DNA of 64,000 nucleotides from Streptomyces humi (GCF_001005085.2 NZ_LBMU02000002.1:89076-153075); one strand, 5' to 3'. Numbered from the stretch's first letter, positions 25,787-34,954 are shown. Numbers and translations are program-made. The notes: generated by a model not told the origin, from the letters alone.

Positions 25787-27160
25787 ATGCAGACCTCGGT
25801 CGTCCTGTTCACCTGCGATCTGCGCCTGTCGGACCATCCGCCGCTGCGCGCGGCGCTCCACGGCGGGGGGCGGGTGGTACCGCTGTTCGTGCGCGACCGG
25901 TCCGTGGACGGGGCGGGTTTCGCCGCGCCGAACCGGCTCGCCTTCCTCGCCGACTGCCTGGTCGACCTGGACGCGCGGCTGCGGGAGCGGGGCGGCCGGC
26001 TGGTGCTGCGCGAGGGCGAGACGGTCACGGAGGTGTGCCGGGTCGCCGCCGAGGCGGACGCCGACGAGGTGCACATGGCCGGTGACGTGAGCGCCTTCGC
26101 GCAGGGCCGCGAACAGCGGCTGCGCCGGGCGCTGGAGGCCGACGGACGGCGCCTGTACGTGCACGACACGGTGAGCACCGCCGTCGCGCCGGGCGCGGTC
26201 ACGCCGGCCTCCTCCGACCACTTCGCGGTGTTCACGCCGTACTACCGGCGCTGGTCCGCCGAGACGCTGCGGGACGCGCTGGGCGCACCGCGCTCGATCA
26301 CCGTGCCGGAGGAGATCGGCTCGGCCGCGCTGCCCAGGCGCGCCGACGTGAGCGGGGTGTCCCCGGGGCTGTGCGCGGGCGGCGAGACGGAGGGACGGCG
26401 CAGACTCAGCGCGTGGCTGCGCTCCGGCGTGGACGTCTACGAGGAGGGCCACGACGACCTGGCGGGCGACGCCACCTCCCGGCTCTCCCCCCATCTGCAC
26501 TTCGGCACGCTGTCGCCGGTCGAGGTGGTGCGACGCACGCGCAAGGCGGGCGGCGCCGGCGCGGAGGCGTTCGTACGGCAGATCGCCTGGCGGGACTTCC
26601 ACCGCCAGGTGCTGGCCGCGCGCCCCGACGCCGCCGTCCGCGACTACCGCACCCGGCGCGACCGGTGGCGCGGCGCCAAGGGCGCGCGGGCGGACGCCGA
26701 GGCCTGGCGGGAGGGCCGGACCGGCTACCCGGTGGTCGACGCGGCGATGCGGCAGCTGCGCCACGAGGGGTGGATGCACAACCGGGGCCGGCTGCTGGCC
26801 GCGAGCTTCCTCACCAAGACGCTGTACGTCGACTGGCGGGTGGGCGCCCGGCACTTCCTGGACCTGCTGGTCGACGGCGACATGGCGAACAACCAGCTCA
26901 ACTGGCAGTGGATGGCGGGCACGGGCACCGACACCCGTCCCAACCGGGTGCTCAACCCCGTCCTCCAGGGCAAGCGGTACGACCCGGACGGTGCGTACGT
27001 GCGGCGCTGGGTTCCGGAGCTGGCGGACGTGAAGGCGCCCGACGTGCACGAGCCGTGGAAGCTCCCGGAGGAGGAGCGCGCGGGCACCGGCTATCCGGAG
27101 CCGGTGGTGTCGCTGGCGGAAGGCCTGGAGCGCTTCAGGCGGGCCCGGGAGCGCTCATGA
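25787..27160 (+). CDS. phr: Deoxyribodipyrimidine photolyase
   Basis: Cryptochrome/photolyase family enzyme of 457 aa that uses blue light to split pyrimidine dimers. The N-terminal antenna domain begins VVLFTCDLRLSDHPPLRAAL. The FAD domain shows TSRLSPHLHFGTLSP, QIAWRDFHRQVL, AAMRQLRHEGWMHNRGRL and DGDMANNQLNWQWMAGTGTD, the class I CPD photolyase signatures including the NQLNWQW substrate pocket. The start at 25787 follows a GGAAGTGAG sequence. It is convergent with a B12-domain MerR regulator and its sigma factor, recalling the light-induced phr/lit arrangement of Streptomyces coelicolor. Confidence 0.95.
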   Translation: MQTSVVLFTCDLRLSDHPPLRAALHGGGRVVPLFVRDRSVDGAGFAAPNRLAFLADCLVDLDARLRERGGRLVLREGETVTEVCRVAAEADADEVHMAGDVSAFAQGREQRLRRALEADGRRLYVHDTVSTAVAPGAVTPASSDHFAVFTPYYRRWSAETLRDALGAPRSITVPEEIGSAALPRRADVSGVSPGLCAGGETEGRRRLSAWLRSGVDVYEEGHDDLAGDATSRLSPHLHFGTLSPVEVVRRTRKAGGAGAEAFVRQIAWRDFHRQVLAARPDAAVRDYRTRRDRWRGAKGARADAEAWREGRTGYPVVDAAMRQLRHEGWMHNRGRLLAASFLTKTLYVDWRVGARHFLDLLVDGDMANNQLNWQWMAGTGTDTRPNRVLNPVLQGKRYDPDGAYVRRWVPELADVKAPDVHEPWKLPEEERAGTGYPEPVVSLAEGLERFRRARERS

Positions 27161-27217
27161 CCCCGCGCGGGCGTGGAGGGTCACCCACGGTCTGCCGACC
27201 GGGACGGGCCCCTCGGG

Positions 27218-28231
27218 TCATCGTTCGCCGCACAGCGTGCGCAGTGTCTCCACCGCCTGGGACAGGCCGGCGGGCCTGAGCACGCCGGCGGGCTGGGACC
27301 GGCTCCAGCCGGGGCCGCCCAGCAGCACCGCCGGACCGCGCCGCGCCCCCTTCATCCCCCAGCGCTGCGCCGCCACGTGCCGGGCCAGGTCCGGGGCCGC
27401 CCGGCTGCTCATCTGGGCCCAGAGCACGACCGCGGCGGGGCCGAGCCTGCGTACCGCCGCGTCCAGCGCCTCGACGGGCACCGCCGCTCCCAGCATGCGC
27501 ACCGGCACCCCTTCCCGGCCGAGCGCCGCGTGCAGCGCCTCCATGGGCAGCGTGTGCTGTTCGCCGGGCGCGCAGGCCAGCAGGACACAGCCGGCCGCCG
27601 CGGACGCCACCGGGACGGCGGGCCGGGCGCTGCGCCGCAGCACGGTGGAGACGTGCCAGGCGAGCAGGTGCTCCACCTCCACGTACTGGTCCTCGGACGA
27701 CATCCAGCGGCGTCCCACGGCGTGCAGGGTCGGCATCATCACCTCCTGCCAGGCGACCACCACGCCGTAGCGCTCGACGACCGCGGTGAGCTGTTCGTCG
27801 AGGGCCGGGGCGTCCAGCCGTACGGCGGCGCGGGCCAGCCCGCGGCACTCCAGACGGACGTCGCCCAGGGGCAGGGCGCCCGCGGCCCGCGACCGGCCCG
27901 TGGCCGCCGGGGGCGGTGAGGTGCGGTCGGCCTCCGCGGCGGGCGGTGGGCCCGCGGCGGCCGTACGGGCGGCGCGGGCGGCGTCGGCCGGCGGGATGCC
28001 GGTCGCCGTCAGCCTGCACATCTCCTCGACCATCGCCACGTCGGCCGCCGTCCAGCGGCGGTGGCCGCCCGCGGTCCGGGCGGTCGGGCCGATGCCGTAG
28101 CGGCGGTCCCAGGACCGCAGGGTCATGGGCGACACGCCGAGGCGGCGGGCCAGCACACCGGTGGCCAGACCGGTGCCGTCCGGTACGGCGGATCCGGGCG
28201 GGGGCTGCCCGGCGGAGTTCACGGCGGTCAT
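27218..28231 (-). CDS. MerR-type regulator with cobalamin-binding domain, LitR-like
   Basis: Transcription regulator of 337 aa. Residues 22-90 hold the MerR helix-turn-helix: GVLARRLGVSPMTLRSWDRRYGIGPTARTAGGHRRWTAADV. Residues 130-220 resemble the four-helix cap of B12 photoreceptors, with WMSSEDQYVEVEH carrying the Trp and Glu-His pair. The Rossmann B12 domain follows, with a lower-ligand-like His in CAPGEQHTLPMEAL, where the usual final Gly of DxHxxG is Pro. LitR/CarH proteins repress light genes in the dark with adenosylcobalamin. The neighbouring photolyase and ECF sigma genes support this role. A long Ala/Pro linker separates the domains. Confidence 0.85.
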   Translation of the reverse strand: MTAVNSAGQPPPGSAVPDGTGLATGVLARRLGVSPMTLRSWDRRYGIGPTARTAGGHRRWTAADVAMVEEMCRLTATGIPPADAARAARTAAAGPPPAAEADRTSPPPAATGRSRAAGALPLGDVRLECRGLARAAVRLDAPALDEQLTAVVERYGVVVAWQEVMMPTLHAVGRRWMSSEDQYVEVEHLLAWHVSTVLRRSARPAVPVASAAAGCVLLACAPGEQHTLPMEALHAALGREGVPVRMLGAAVPVEALDAAVRRLGPAAVVLWAQMSSRAAPDLARHVAAQRWGMKGARRGPAVLLGGPGWSRSQPAGVLRPAGLSQAVETLRTLCGER

Positions 28232-28277
28232 CTGTTCCTCTTCCCGCGGGCGGCGCCCGAGCCGTCCGTCGGGCGGC

Positions 28278-28865
28278 TCACCCCGTGGCCTCGGTGTCCA
28301 GGCTCCGGCCCAGGCGCAGCAGGCCGCGCCGGGCGTGACTCTTGACCGTACCCAGGGGCCAGCCGGTGACGTGGGCGATCTGCGTCTGCGTCAGGTCACC
28401 GTAGAACGTCAGGCACAGCACCCGCCGCTGGGCCTCGGGAAGACGGCGCAGTTCCCGGGTGACGTCCACCCGGTTCAGGACCGCGTCGTGCGCGGTCGAC
28501 GGGTCCGGCGAACGGACCGACTCGCGCGCGGCCGCCGCGGCGACGTCGGTGCGCCGGGTGCGGGCGGACAGCGCGTCGGCGATCTTGCGCCGGGCGATGC
28601 CCACCAGCCAGGCGGGCAGCGGGCCACGGCCCGGACGGTAGCCGTGGCGGCCGTGCCAGGCCGCGAGGAACACCGTCTGGGTGACGTCCTCGGCCTCCGC
28701 GCCGTCGCCCAGCGACTGCCGCGCCAGGGACAGGACGAGGGGAGCCCAGCGGCGGTAGACCGCCTCCAGGCCGCCCTCGTCCCCGGCCACGAAACGCAGG
28801 GCCAGATCGGCCTCCGGAGCCGTCATGGGCGCGGTCGGGGTCTCGGTCGTGGCGAGTGCGGTCAT
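28278..28865 (-). CDS. ECF-type sigma factor, LitS-like by context
   Basis: RNA polymerase sigma factor of 195 aa. Region 2 is ALRFVAGDEGGLEAVYRRWAPLVLSLAR...EAEDVTQTVFLAAW and region 4 is LPEAQRRVLCLTFYGDLTQTQIAHVTGWPLGTVKSHARRGLLRL. There is no C-terminal extension and no adjacent anti-sigma gene. The MerR/B12 regulator follows 46 bases downstream on the same strand, so the pair are likely co-transcribed. In S. coelicolor, LitS and LitR act together in light-induced carotenoid and photolyase expression, and no crt genes are in this window. Confidence 0.88.
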   Translation of the reverse strand: MTALATTETPTAPMTAPEADLALRFVAGDEGGLEAVYRRWAPLVLSLARQSLGDGAEAEDVTQTVFLAAWHGRHGYRPGRGPLPAWLVGIARRKIADALSARTRRTDVAAAAARESVRSPDPSTAHDAVLNRVDVTRELRRLPEAQRRVLCLTFYGDLTQTQIAHVTGWPLGTVKSHARRGLLRLGRSLDTEATG

Positions 28866-28878
28866 GCGGCTGCTCCCC

Positions 28879-28905
28879 GGATTGCTCCTCGTGCGGGATT
28901 GCTCC
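28879..28905. repeat. 10-bp direct repeat upstream of the sigma gene
   Basis: GGATTGCTCC occurs at 28879-28888 and 28896-28905, 17 bp apart. The pair lies 14-40 bases before the sigma factor start on the minus strand, within the likely leader or promoter. It is a candidate site for autoregulation. Confidence 0.45.
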
Positions 28906-28939
28906 CCGCCTCACCACCACCGTCCGTCCCGCGCCGCGG

Positions 28940-31060
28940 CTACGGCAACTCGCATCGAGTCTGCATCGAGTCAGTCCGCATCGAGTCGGTCGGCATCGAG
29001 TCGTCGGCTCCGGGCCGGGTGGGCCACCACACGCGGTCCCCGGCGTCCCGTACGAGCGCCGGCACCAGCAGGGAGCGCACCACCAGGGTGTCGAGCAGCA
29101 CGCCGAACGCGACGATGAAGGCGATCTGCACCAGGAAGGCCAGCGGGATCACGCCGAGCGCGGCGAAGGTGGCGGCCAGCACCACCCCGGCGGAGGTGAT
29201 GACCCCGCCGGTGGTGACGAGCCCGCGCCGGACCCCCTCGCGGGTGCCGTGCCGCAGGGTCTCCTCCCGGACCCGGGACATCAGGAAGATGTTGTAGTCG
29301 ACGCCGAGTGCCACCAGGAATACGAATCCGTACAGCGGTACGGACGGATCGGTGCCGCTGAAACCGAACAGGTCGCGGAAGACCAGCGCGGCCACGCCGA
29401 GGGTCGCGGTGAAGTTGAGGCCGACGGTCAGCACCAGCAGGACGGGTACGGCGAAGGAGCGCAGCAGCAGCACGAGGATGGTCAGGATGACGGCGAGCAC
29501 CACCGGGACGATGACCGTGCGGTCGCGTTCGGCGGCGCGCAGGGTGTCGTACTGCTGCGCGGTGTAGCCGCCCACGAGGGCGTCCGCGCCGGGCAGCGCG
29601 TGCAGGGCGGTGCGCAGCCGGGCCACGGTGTCGCGGGCGGCCTGCGTGTCGGGCGCCGCCTTCGCGGTCGCCTCGAACCTGACCCGGCCGCCCGCCACCA
29701 GCGGTTCGGCCGCCGGGCGGCCCTGGGCCCCGGTCGCGGTCACCGCGGCGACGCCCGGGGTGGCGCGCACGGTGCGCGCCACCCGGTCGGCGGCGGACGC
29801 GTCGGCCACGACCACCACGGGGGTGCCCGCGCCGGCCGGGAAGTGCCGGGCCAGGGTCTGCTGGGCGGCGACGGACGGCACGTGCCGTACGAAGGTCTCG
29901 TCGAGCGGCACGCCGCGCGAGTCCAGGGTGAGGGCGCCCGCCGAGCAGACGAGCAGACCGGTCAGGGCGAGCGCCCACACCCGGCGCGGCGCCCGGTCGA
30001 CCAGGTGGGCGACACGCTGCCACAGGCCGCTCGCGCCGGACCCGCTTCCGGGCCTGGCCGGCCAGTACGCGCGGCGGCCGAGGAGGGCCAGGGCGGCCGG
30101 CAGGAAGGTGAGCGCGCTCAGGGCGGCGCAGGCGATCCCGACGGCGCCGACCGGCCCGAGCGCGCGGTTGTTGGTGAGGTCGCTCAGCAGCAGGGCGATC
30201 AGACCGAGGGCGACGGTGCCGGCGCTGGCCAGGACGGCCGGGGCGGAGCGGCGCAGGGCGGCCAGGGCGGCGTCGCGTCGGTCGCGGCCCGCGGCCAGTT
30301 CCTCCCGGCAGCGGGCGGCGACCAGCAGCGCGTAGTCCGTCGCGGCGCCGATGACGAGGATCGACAGGATGCCCTGCACCTGTCCGTCGACGCGCACCAG
30401 GCCGTGCTCGGCCAGGGCGTAGACGACGGCACACGCCACCCCCAGGGAGAACACCGCGCCGAGGATCACGACGAGCGGCAGCAGCAGGGAGCGGTAGACG
30501 AGCAGCAGGATGACGAGCACGACGGCCAGGGCGACCGCGAGCAGCACCCCGTCGATGCCCGAGAAGGCGTCCGCGAGGTCGGCCTGGGTGGCGGCGGGAC
30601 CGGCGAGCCGCACCCGGGTGCCGGGGATCCCGGCCGCCGCCCGTACCCGTTCCAGCGTGGGGGCGAGCCGGTCGCCCAGGTCCGGGCGCAGCGGTACGAC
30701 GGCCTGGAGGGCGGCGCGGTCCTGCGAGAGGAGAGCGGGCGAGGGGGTGCCGGCCGTGCCGGTGGTGCCGGCGAGCGCGGCCACCGCCGCGGTGGCCGCC
30801 CGCTGCTTCCCGCTGACGGCCGCTCCGCCGTCGGCGGTCCACACCACGATGACCGGCAGGGTCTCGCGCTGCCGGAAGGCGGCCTGCTCGCGCAGGACCC
30901 TCGTGGACTCGGCGCTCCGGGGCAGGAAGGCGGCCTGGTCGTTGGTGGCGACCTCGCCCAGCCGTCCGGCGAAGGGACCCAGCAGGGCCCCGAGCACCAG
31001 CCAGACGGCGACCAGGGCGAACGGGACGAGCCGGCGGGTCCGGGGGTGCGGCGGCGTCAA
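28940..31060 (-). CDS. MMPL family RND-type transporter
   Basis: Membrane exporter of 706 aa with the full MMPL plan: one N-terminal helix, a periplasmic loop (residues 40-160), six helices, a second loop (380-510), and six more. The hallmark GVDYNIFLMSRVREE is present. In the first half ATDYALLVAARCREEL is the counterpart. The start is TTG 31060, supported by AGGAG 6 bases upstream and an in-frame stop just before it. The C-terminal tail contains short repeats (DSMxTDS). A MarR gene lies directly upstream in the same direction, with a dyad operator in the 150-bp gap, so the regulator probably controls this exporter. Confidence 0.93.
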   Translation of the reverse strand: MTPPHPRTRRLVPFALVAVWLVLGALLGPFAGRLGEVATNDQAAFLPRSAESTRVLREQAAFRQRETLPVIVVWTADGGAAVSGKQRAATAAVAALAGTTGTAGTPSPALLSQDRAALQAVVPLRPDLGDRLAPTLERVRAAAGIPGTRVRLAGPAATQADLADAFSGIDGVLLAVALAVVLVILLLVYRSLLLPLVVILGAVFSLGVACAVVYALAEHGLVRVDGQVQGILSILVIGAATDYALLVAARCREELAAGRDRRDAALAALRRSAPAVLASAGTVALGLIALLLSDLTNNRALGPVGAVGIACAALSALTFLPAALALLGRRAYWPARPGSGSGASGLWQRVAHLVDRAPRRVWALALTGLLVCSAGALTLDSRGVPLDETFVRHVPSVAAQQTLARHFPAGAGTPVVVVADASAADRVARTVRATPGVAAVTATGAQGRPAAEPLVAGGRVRFEATAKAAPDTQAARDTVARLRTALHALPGADALVGGYTAQQYDTLRAAERDRTVIVPVVLAVILTILVLLLRSFAVPVLLVLTVGLNFTATLGVAALVFRDLFGFSGTDPSVPLYGFVFLVALGVDYNIFLMSRVREETLRHGTREGVRRGLVTTGGVITSAGVVLAATFAALGVIPLAFLVQIAFIVAFGVLLDTLVVRSLLVPALVRDAGDRVWWPTRPGADDSMPTDSMRTDSMQTRCELP
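28952..29002 (-). repeat. Four copies of GCATCGAGTC in the exporter 3' end
   Basis: Copies start at 28952, 28963, 28978 and 28993, with spacings of 11, 15 and 15. They encode the last residues (DSMPTDSMRTDSMQTRC) of the MMPL exporter and make its tail repetitive. Confidence 0.85.
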
Positions 31061-31118
31061 TGTGACTCCTAGGGGCGCGCGAGAAGGGGAACACTCGAAG
31101 AGAAAGCTCGACGGTAAA

Positions 31119-31145
31119 CAATCTCAATGATTGAGTAATGTCAAT
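31119..31145. promoter_or_regulatory. Candidate MarR operator upstream of the MMPL exporter
   Basis: The perfect dyad CTCAAT-G-ATTGAG lies at 31123-31135. It overlaps CAATC-N5-GATTG (31119-31133) and ATTGA-N6-TCAAT (31130-31145). It is 60-85 bases before the TTG start of the exporter and downstream of the MarR stop codon. The local base composition is AT-rich for this genome, as expected for a promoter and repressor site. Confidence 0.65.
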
Positions 31146-31210
31146 CGGCGAACTGTCTCATCGCTGCTTCCCCCCGCGCCGGGGGATCGGATGCAGTGGG
31201 TCCGACGAGC

Positions 31211-31840
31211 TCAGTGGCCGGCGGATTCCCCGGGCACCTCGGCGAGGACGTCGTTCAGCTCCGTCAGGAACCGCAGGGCCACGGCCAGTTCGCGTTCGTC
31301 GAAGTCCGCGCCGGCCCGGCGGACGGCGTCGGCGAGCGGCCGGAAGTGGGTCCGGGCGGCGGCGCGGGCGTCGGCCACGTACTGGAGGTGCACCACCCTG
31401 CGGTCGGTGTCCTCACGCACCCGGCGGACGTGCCCGGCGCGCTCCAGCCGGTCGACACAGGCGGTCACCGCGCCCGAGGTGAGGCCGAGCAGCGTGCGCA
31501 GCCGGGTGGGCGTCATGGGCTCGCGGGCGTCGAGGATGGCGGCCAGCGCCTGTACGTCGGTGGCGTGCAGGTTCTGCCGGGCCGCGTACTGCTGGATGAC
31601 CCGGCCGACCTCGCCGTGCATGCGGCGCAACTGCACCGCGAAGGCCGACAGGTCACCCGGGAAGGCGGGGAGGTCACCGGTGGAGACGCCGGGCGGACCG
31701 GCCGCTCCGGCGTGCGGGGCACCGGAGGCGCTGTCGGGGCCGGCGGCCGCCGGGTGCGGGGCCTCGCCCGCCGGGGCCGCACCCGCGGCGGCCCCCGCGC
31801 GCCGCCGCGCCGGACGCCCCCCGCTCGTCTCCGTGCTCAC
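31211..31840 (-). CDS. MarR family transcriptional regulator
   Basis: Winged-helix regulator of 209 aa from GTG 31840. The DNA-binding part reads NLHATDVQALAAILDAREPMTPTRLRTLLGLTSGAVTACVDRLERAGHVRRVREDTDRR, with the wing in RREDTDRRVVHLQ. The first 60 residues are a disordered Ala/Pro/Gly segment unusual for the family, so translation might start further in, for example near MHGEVGRVIQQYA. It precedes the MMPL exporter on the same strand. The candidate operator in the gap suggests repression of the exporter, relieved by a ligand. Confidence 0.9.
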   Translation of the reverse strand: MSTETSGGRPARRRAGAAAGAAPAGEAPHPAAAGPDSASGAPHAGAAGPPGVSTGDLPAFPGDLSAFAVQLRRMHGEVGRVIQQYAARQNLHATDVQALAAILDAREPMTPTRLRTLLGLTSGAVTACVDRLERAGHVRRVREDTDRRVVHLQYVADARAAARTHFRPLADAVRRAGADFDERELAVALRFLTELNDVLAEVPGESAGH

Positions 31841-31930
31841 CGGCGCATCGTACCGGGGTACTCGCCGATCACGTGCCGGCTGCATCCGCGGGTGGTGCGG
31901 CGGGCGAAGACCCTGGTACGAGGAGGACCC

Positions 31931-33490
31931 ATGGAGACGACGACGGACCGCCCCCTGTGCCTGGTGACGGGGGCGAGCGGCTACATCGGCGGACGGCTCG
32001 TGCCCGAACTGCTGGCCGCGGGCTACCGGGTCCGCTGCCTGGCCCGCTCCCCGGGGAAACTGCGCGACCATCCCTGGGCCGGGGACGTGGAGGTGGTCCA
32101 GGGCGATGTCACGGACCCCGCCTCGGTCGGCCCGGCCATGCGCGGCGTCGCCGTGGCCTACTACCTGGTGCACGCGCTCGGCACCGGCCGCGGCTTCGAG
32201 GACACCGACCGCCAGGGCGCCCAGGTCTTCGGTACCCGGGCCGCCCGCGCCGGGGTGCGCCGCATCGTCTACCTCGGCGGGCTGACCCCGGCCGGGGTGC
32301 CCGAGCGGGAGCTGTCGCCCCATCTGCGCTCCCGGGCCGAGGTCGGGCGCGTCCTGCTGGCGAGCGGGGTGCCCACGACGGTGCTGCGGGCCGCCGTGAT
32401 CATCGGGTCCGGCTCGGCCTCCTTCGAGATGCTGCGCTACCTGACCGAACGGCTGCCGGTGATGATCACACCGAGCTGGGTACGCACCCGTATCCAGCCG
32501 ATAGCGGTCCGGGACGTGCTGCGTCTGCTGGTGGGCAGCGCCCGGATGCCCGCGGACGTGAACCGGGCCTTCGACATCGGCGGCCCCGACGTGCTGACCT
32601 ACCGGGACATGATGCTGCGTTACGCGGCGGTAGCCGGACTCCCCCGGCGCGTGATCCTGCCGGTGCCGGTGCTCACCCCCCGCCTGTCCGGCCTCTGGGT
32701 CGGCCTGGTCACCCCGGTCCCCGCGGGCATCGCCCGGCCGCTGGCGGAGTCGCTGCGGCACGAGGTGGTGTGCCGGGAAACCGACATCACCCGCTACGTC
32801 CCCGATCCGCCCGGCCACCCCATCGGTTTCGACGACGCGGTACGGCTGGCGCTCAAGCGGGTGCAGGACGCCGAGGTCGCCACCCGCTGGTCCTCCGCCT
32901 CCGTTCCGGGCGCCCCCAGTGACCCGCTGCCCACCGACCCCGCCTGGGCGGGCGGAAGCCTCTACACCGACCTGCGGGAACGGCCGGTGGACGCCCCGCC
33001 CGAGGCCCTGTGGCGGGTCATCGAGGGCGTCGGCGGGGAGAACGGCTGGTACTCCTTCCCGCTGGCCTGGTCGGTGCGGGGCATCGCCGACCGGCTCGTG
33101 GGCGGGGTGGGGCTGCGCCGCGGACGCCGGGACGCGCACCGGCTGCGGGTGGGCGACTCGGTGGACTTCTGGCGGGTGGAGGAGATCGAGCCGGGCCGGC
33201 TGCTGCGGCTGCGTGCGGAGATGCGGCTGCCCGGACCGGCCTGGCTGGAGATGTGCGCCGGCACCGACGGCAGCGGCCGCACCCACTACCGCCAGCGCGC
33301 CCTGTTCCACCCGCACGGGCTGCTCGGCCACGCCTACTGGTGGAGCATCTCCCCCTTCCACGCCGTCGTCTTCGGCGGCATGGCGCGCAACATCGCCCGC
33401 ACCGCCGAGCGGACGGCCGGCGACGCCCCGGGCGACGGCACGCCCGCCACGGACCGCACCGCGCCGCCCGCACTCCGGCCGACCCGCTGA
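31931..33490 (+). CDS. NAD(P)-binding protein with DUF2867 domain
   Basis: Two-domain protein of 519 aa. Residues 8-310 are an atypical SDR/NmrA-like Rossmann domain: LCLVTGASGYIGGRLVPELLAAGYRV, then VQGDVTDPAS and YYLVHALG. The C-terminal part from about residue 335 (LYTDLRERPVDAPPEALWRVIEGVGG... WYSFPLAWSVRGIADRLVGGVGLRRGRR) is DUF2867, a START-like module. This architecture is common in actinobacteria and its role is unknown, perhaps in lipid or quinone metabolism. AGGAGGA is well placed before ATG 31931. It is divergent from the MarR gene. Confidence 0.9.
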   Translation: METTTDRPLCLVTGASGYIGGRLVPELLAAGYRVRCLARSPGKLRDHPWAGDVEVVQGDVTDPASVGPAMRGVAVAYYLVHALGTGRGFEDTDRQGAQVFGTRAARAGVRRIVYLGGLTPAGVPERELSPHLRSRAEVGRVLLASGVPTTVLRAAVIIGSGSASFEMLRYLTERLPVMITPSWVRTRIQPIAVRDVLRLLVGSARMPADVNRAFDIGGPDVLTYRDMMLRYAAVAGLPRRVILPVPVLTPRLSGLWVGLVTPVPAGIARPLAESLRHEVVCRETDITRYVPDPPGHPIGFDDAVRLALKRVQDAEVATRWSSASVPGAPSDPLPTDPAWAGGSLYTDLRERPVDAPPEALWRVIEGVGGENGWYSFPLAWSVRGIADRLVGGVGLRRGRRDAHRLRVGDSVDFWRVEEIEPGRLLRLRAEMRLPGPAWLEMCAGTDGSGRTHYRQRALFHPHGLLGHAYWWSISPFHAVVFGGMARNIARTAERTAGDAPGDGTPATDRTAPPALRPTR

Positions 33491-33687
33491 GGTGCGGTCC
33501 CCGCCGTGCCGTCCCGCGCCCGTCGCACCCGGCCGCGCAGCCGCGAGGTCCCGGCCGCGCGCCCCGGCGGTCCCGGGCTTCGCCCTCCGGCTCCGGAGTA
33601 AGGCGGTGCCGGCCGGGCATTCGCCTATCCGGGTCGCTCCGGCGGCCCGGGATGTTCTGTCTTCATGGCCCAGTGGGGGGATTCGGC

Positions 33688-34896
33688 GTGATACTCGACG
33701 ACGTACCGGCAGCTCCCGTTCCCGGCGTCACGCCTGACACGGCGGCACGCAAGCAGCGCCTGCGCCGCCGGCTGGAACGGCTGATCGGCGTGGCCGCCAC
33801 CGAGGGCAACCAGCTGGTGCCCCTGCGCAACGGGGACGAGATCTTTCCCGCGATGCTCGGGGCGATCCGTTCCGCCCGGCACACCGTCGACATGATGACG
33901 TTCGTGTACTGGCGCGGTCAGATCGCCCATGACTTCGCCGCCGCGCTGGCCGACCGTGCCCGCGCCGGAGTGCGGGTGCGCCTGCTGCTCGACGGCTTCG
34001 GCGCCAAGAAGATCGAGCGGCGGCTGCTGGACCTCATGAGCGCCGCGGGCGTGCAGGTGGCCTGGTTCCGCAAGCCCGTGCTGCTGTCGCCGTTCAAGCA
34101 GAACCACCGCTGCCACCGCAAGGCCCTCGTGGTGGACGAGCGGACGGCCTTCACCGGCGGCGTCGGCATCGCGGAGGAGTGGTGCGGCGACGCCCGCCAC
34201 GCCGGGGAGTGGCGGGACACCCACGTCCAGGTGCGCGGTCCGGCCGTGGACGGCATCGCGGCGGCGTTCGCGCAGAACTGGGCGGAGTGCCACGACGAGC
34301 TCTTCGACGACCGCGACCGGTTCACGGAGCACCCGCAGGCCGGCTCGGCGGTGGTGCAGGTCGTCCGTGGCTCGGCGAGCATCGGCTGGCAGGACATGCA
34401 GACCCTCATCCGGGTCATGCTCACCTCCGCCGAAGAGCGTTTCCGGCTGGCCACCGCCTACTTCGCGCCCGACACCTACTTCATCGACCTGCTGTGCGAG
34501 ACCGCGCGCCGCGGTGTGCGGGTCGAGATCCTGCTGCCCGGCCCCCACACCGACCAGCGCGCCTGCCAGCTCGCCGGTCAACACCACTACGCGCGGCTGC
34601 TGCGGGCCGGTGTGCACATCCGCCAGTACCAGCCGACCATGATGCACGCCAAGATCATCACCGTGGACTCGGTGGCCGCCCTCATCGGTTCCACCAACTT
34701 CAACCGCCGGTCCATGGACCACGACGAAGAGGTCATGCTCACCGTGCTGGACGAGGAGTTCACCGCGTCGCTCGACCGCGACTACGAGGCGGACCTGAGA
34801 CACAGCGTGGACATCGACCTCACCCGATGGAGACGGCGGGCCGTACTTCAGCGCGCCAAGGAAGCCGCGGTCGTACCGATCCGGCGCTTCCTGTGA
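33688..34896 (+). CDS. Phospholipase D-like / cardiolipin synthase B-type protein
   Basis: PLD superfamily protein of 402 aa with two HKD motifs: HRKALVVDERTAFTGG in the first half and MHAKIITVDSVAALIGSTNFNRRS in the second. These carry His, Lys and Asp at the expected spacing. It has no N-terminal membrane helices, as in ClsB rather than ClsA. It likely condenses phosphatidyl donors to cardiolipin at the membrane surface. GTG 33688 was chosen because GGGGGGA lies shortly upstream and upstream residues look random. The YihY gene follows 58 bases downstream, another membrane-linked protein. Confidence 0.9.
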   Translation: MILDDVPAAPVPGVTPDTAARKQRLRRRLERLIGVAATEGNQLVPLRNGDEIFPAMLGAIRSARHTVDMMTFVYWRGQIAHDFAAALADRARAGVRVRLLLDGFGAKKIERRLLDLMSAAGVQVAWFRKPVLLSPFKQNHRCHRKALVVDERTAFTGGVGIAEEWCGDARHAGEWRDTHVQVRGPAVDGIAAAFAQNWAECHDELFDDRDRFTEHPQAGSAVVQVVRGSASIGWQDMQTLIRVMLTSAEERFRLATAYFAPDTYFIDLLCETARRGVRVEILLPGPHTDQRACQLAGQHHYARLLRAGVHIRQYQPTMMHAKIITVDSVAALIGSTNFNRRSMDHDEEVMLTVLDEEFTASLDRDYEADLRHSVDIDLTRWRRRAVLQRAKEAAVVPIRRFL

Positions 34897-34954
34897 GCCG
34901 GTCGAGCCGAGCCGGGCGGCCGGCCCGAGCACCGGAAGTGAGAGCATCCGCCTC

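Noticed and set aside
28856..31072. 738-codon open frame on the plus strand over the MMPL exporter
   Set aside because: Antisense to the exporter; no motif, highly charged Gly/Arg/Glu composition.
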